Shown piece after piece: positions 63,624 through 64,000 of a stretch of 64,000 nt of DNA; position 1 is the first letter of the stretch, and the number at the start of each line of letters is the position of its first letter. Made by a program: the position numbers and the translations under genes. The notes under the pieces were generated by a model. The model was given only the letters and a program-made list of their open reading frames with translations, had not been told where the DNA came from and ran no database searches. This DNA is from CAYHMW01 sp964357925. Its GTDB lineage: Bacteria; Patescibacteriota; Microgenomatia; UBA8517. The DNA is taken from contig CAYHMW010000003.1 of assembly GCA_964357925.1 (NCBI GenBank), positions 1-64,000 of the forward strand, written 5' to 3'.

Positions 63624-64000
63624 ATGAAAGAATATCTCAGGCTCTATAACCTCTTCTTGGGGTTAGTCCTCCTCTTCGGTGGCTTCTTTGGCGTGTTATT
63701 CGTGAATGTTTTCGTGAATGACTTGCTGGAAGCATCCGTGGGTGGATTCGGCATGACCATGACAAAGAGTTTTCTTTGGATGGTCGCGTTCTATGTAGGG
63801 CCACGCTTGCTCCATCATCCAGAAGTACCTATTTTCGGTGACGACAAAGCTCTCGGTTTACTAGAGTTGGTCGGGTTCATCGGGGTAGCGTTCTTCTTTT
63901 ATGAGGGAGTCCAAGTTGCAGGGAACATGGGTGGTTTCGGCTGGGTGGTTACCATCGCGATGGCGGATTATGCCATTGGCAACTTCTTCTACCATTGGTT
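63624..64000 (+). CDS. Partial membrane protein (runs off right edge)
   Basis: An open frame of 125 residues with no stop before the window ends. It starts MKEYLRLYNLFLGLVLLFGG, and three or four hydrophobic helices follow, separated by short charged loops (GPRLLHHPEVPIFGDDKA). GAAAGGAG lies 8 bp before the ATG and TATAAT 17 bp upstream. No family recognised. Confidence 0.65.
   Translation, partial: MKEYLRLYNLFLGLVLLFGGFFGVLFVNVFVNDLLEASVGGFGMTMTKSFLWMVAFYVGPRLLHHPEVPIFGDDKALGLLELVGFIGVAFFFYEGVQVAGNMGGFGWVVTIAMADYAIGNFFYHW

Overview
This window is one scaffold (100 Ns at 19756-19855) from a low-to-moderate GC bacterium. It most likely belongs to the Candidate Phyla Radiation (Patescibacteria), perhaps a Microgenomates-like lineage. 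The reasons are compact overlapping genes, many transcripts that look leaderless, a small lipid set with a CarS-like CDP-alcohol enzyme, hypothetical proteins without recognisable families, and GC-rich palindromes such as TCCGCCTCTGGCGGA scattered among genes. UGA acts as an ordinary stop. The phylum call is inference; no rRNA or ribosomal protein is present to test it. After the small genes listed here are counted, no gene-free stretch exceeds about 300 bases apart from the gap.

Region by region. 1-6.9 kb: a left-edge exported protein, Mn superoxide dismutase, TruB, and envelope enzymes (UppP, DgkA, an L,D-transpeptidase, a PAP2 phosphatase), then Lon. 6.9-11.6 kb (minus strand): an operon of a NitT/TauT-type ABC transporter and two paralogous nucleoside-phosphorylase-like enzymes, preceded by a structured leader RNA. 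By eye it is more GC-rich than its neighbours, so it may be acquired. 11.9-17.1 kb (minus strand): a pyrimidine operon pyrC-pyrB-pyrD-pyrFE plus a purine-type phosphoribosyltransferase. Its leader encodes an 18-residue peptide that overlaps an intrinsic terminator placed directly before pyrC. 17.2-19.4 kb: a lipid cluster and a single-domain response regulator.

19.6-23.3 kb: a probable genomic island at the 3' end of a tRNA-Glu gene, bounded by 113-bp direct repeats (110/113 identical). It carries a radical SAM/SPASM peptide maturase, a 62-residue precursor whose C-terminus holds four aromatic-X-X motifs (FTN, WGD, WYK, WGK), a PD-(D/E)XK-like protein and a TraB/PrgY-like protein. This looks like an undescribed cyclophane-type RiPP system. 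23.3-30.2 kb: a distant beta-carbonic-anhydrase-like protein and a complete F-type ATP synthase operon. In that operon delta lacks its N-terminal domain and alpha lacks the helix that domain normally binds.

30.2-46.3 kb: housekeeping genes (greA, lysS, serS, rarA, secA) with HD hydrolases, a PMT-type glycosyltransferase, an ABC exporter, a spermidine-synthase-like protein and a bactofilin-like membrane protein. 46.3-63.0 kb: a large copper and disulfide island with two copper ATPases (CPH-type and CPC-type), an HMA chaperone, two TauE/SafE-cupredoxin proteins, DsbA, VKOR-thioredoxin, CcdA, DUF1573, a CsoR-like repressor, a CusRS-like two-component system and a HigBA-like toxin-antitoxin pair. 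Five TGAA-N7-TGAA sites lie in this island, four upstream of its transcription units and one at the 3' end of the kinase gene; they suggest one regulon under the OmpR-family regulator. The right end holds an RRM protein and a partial membrane protein.
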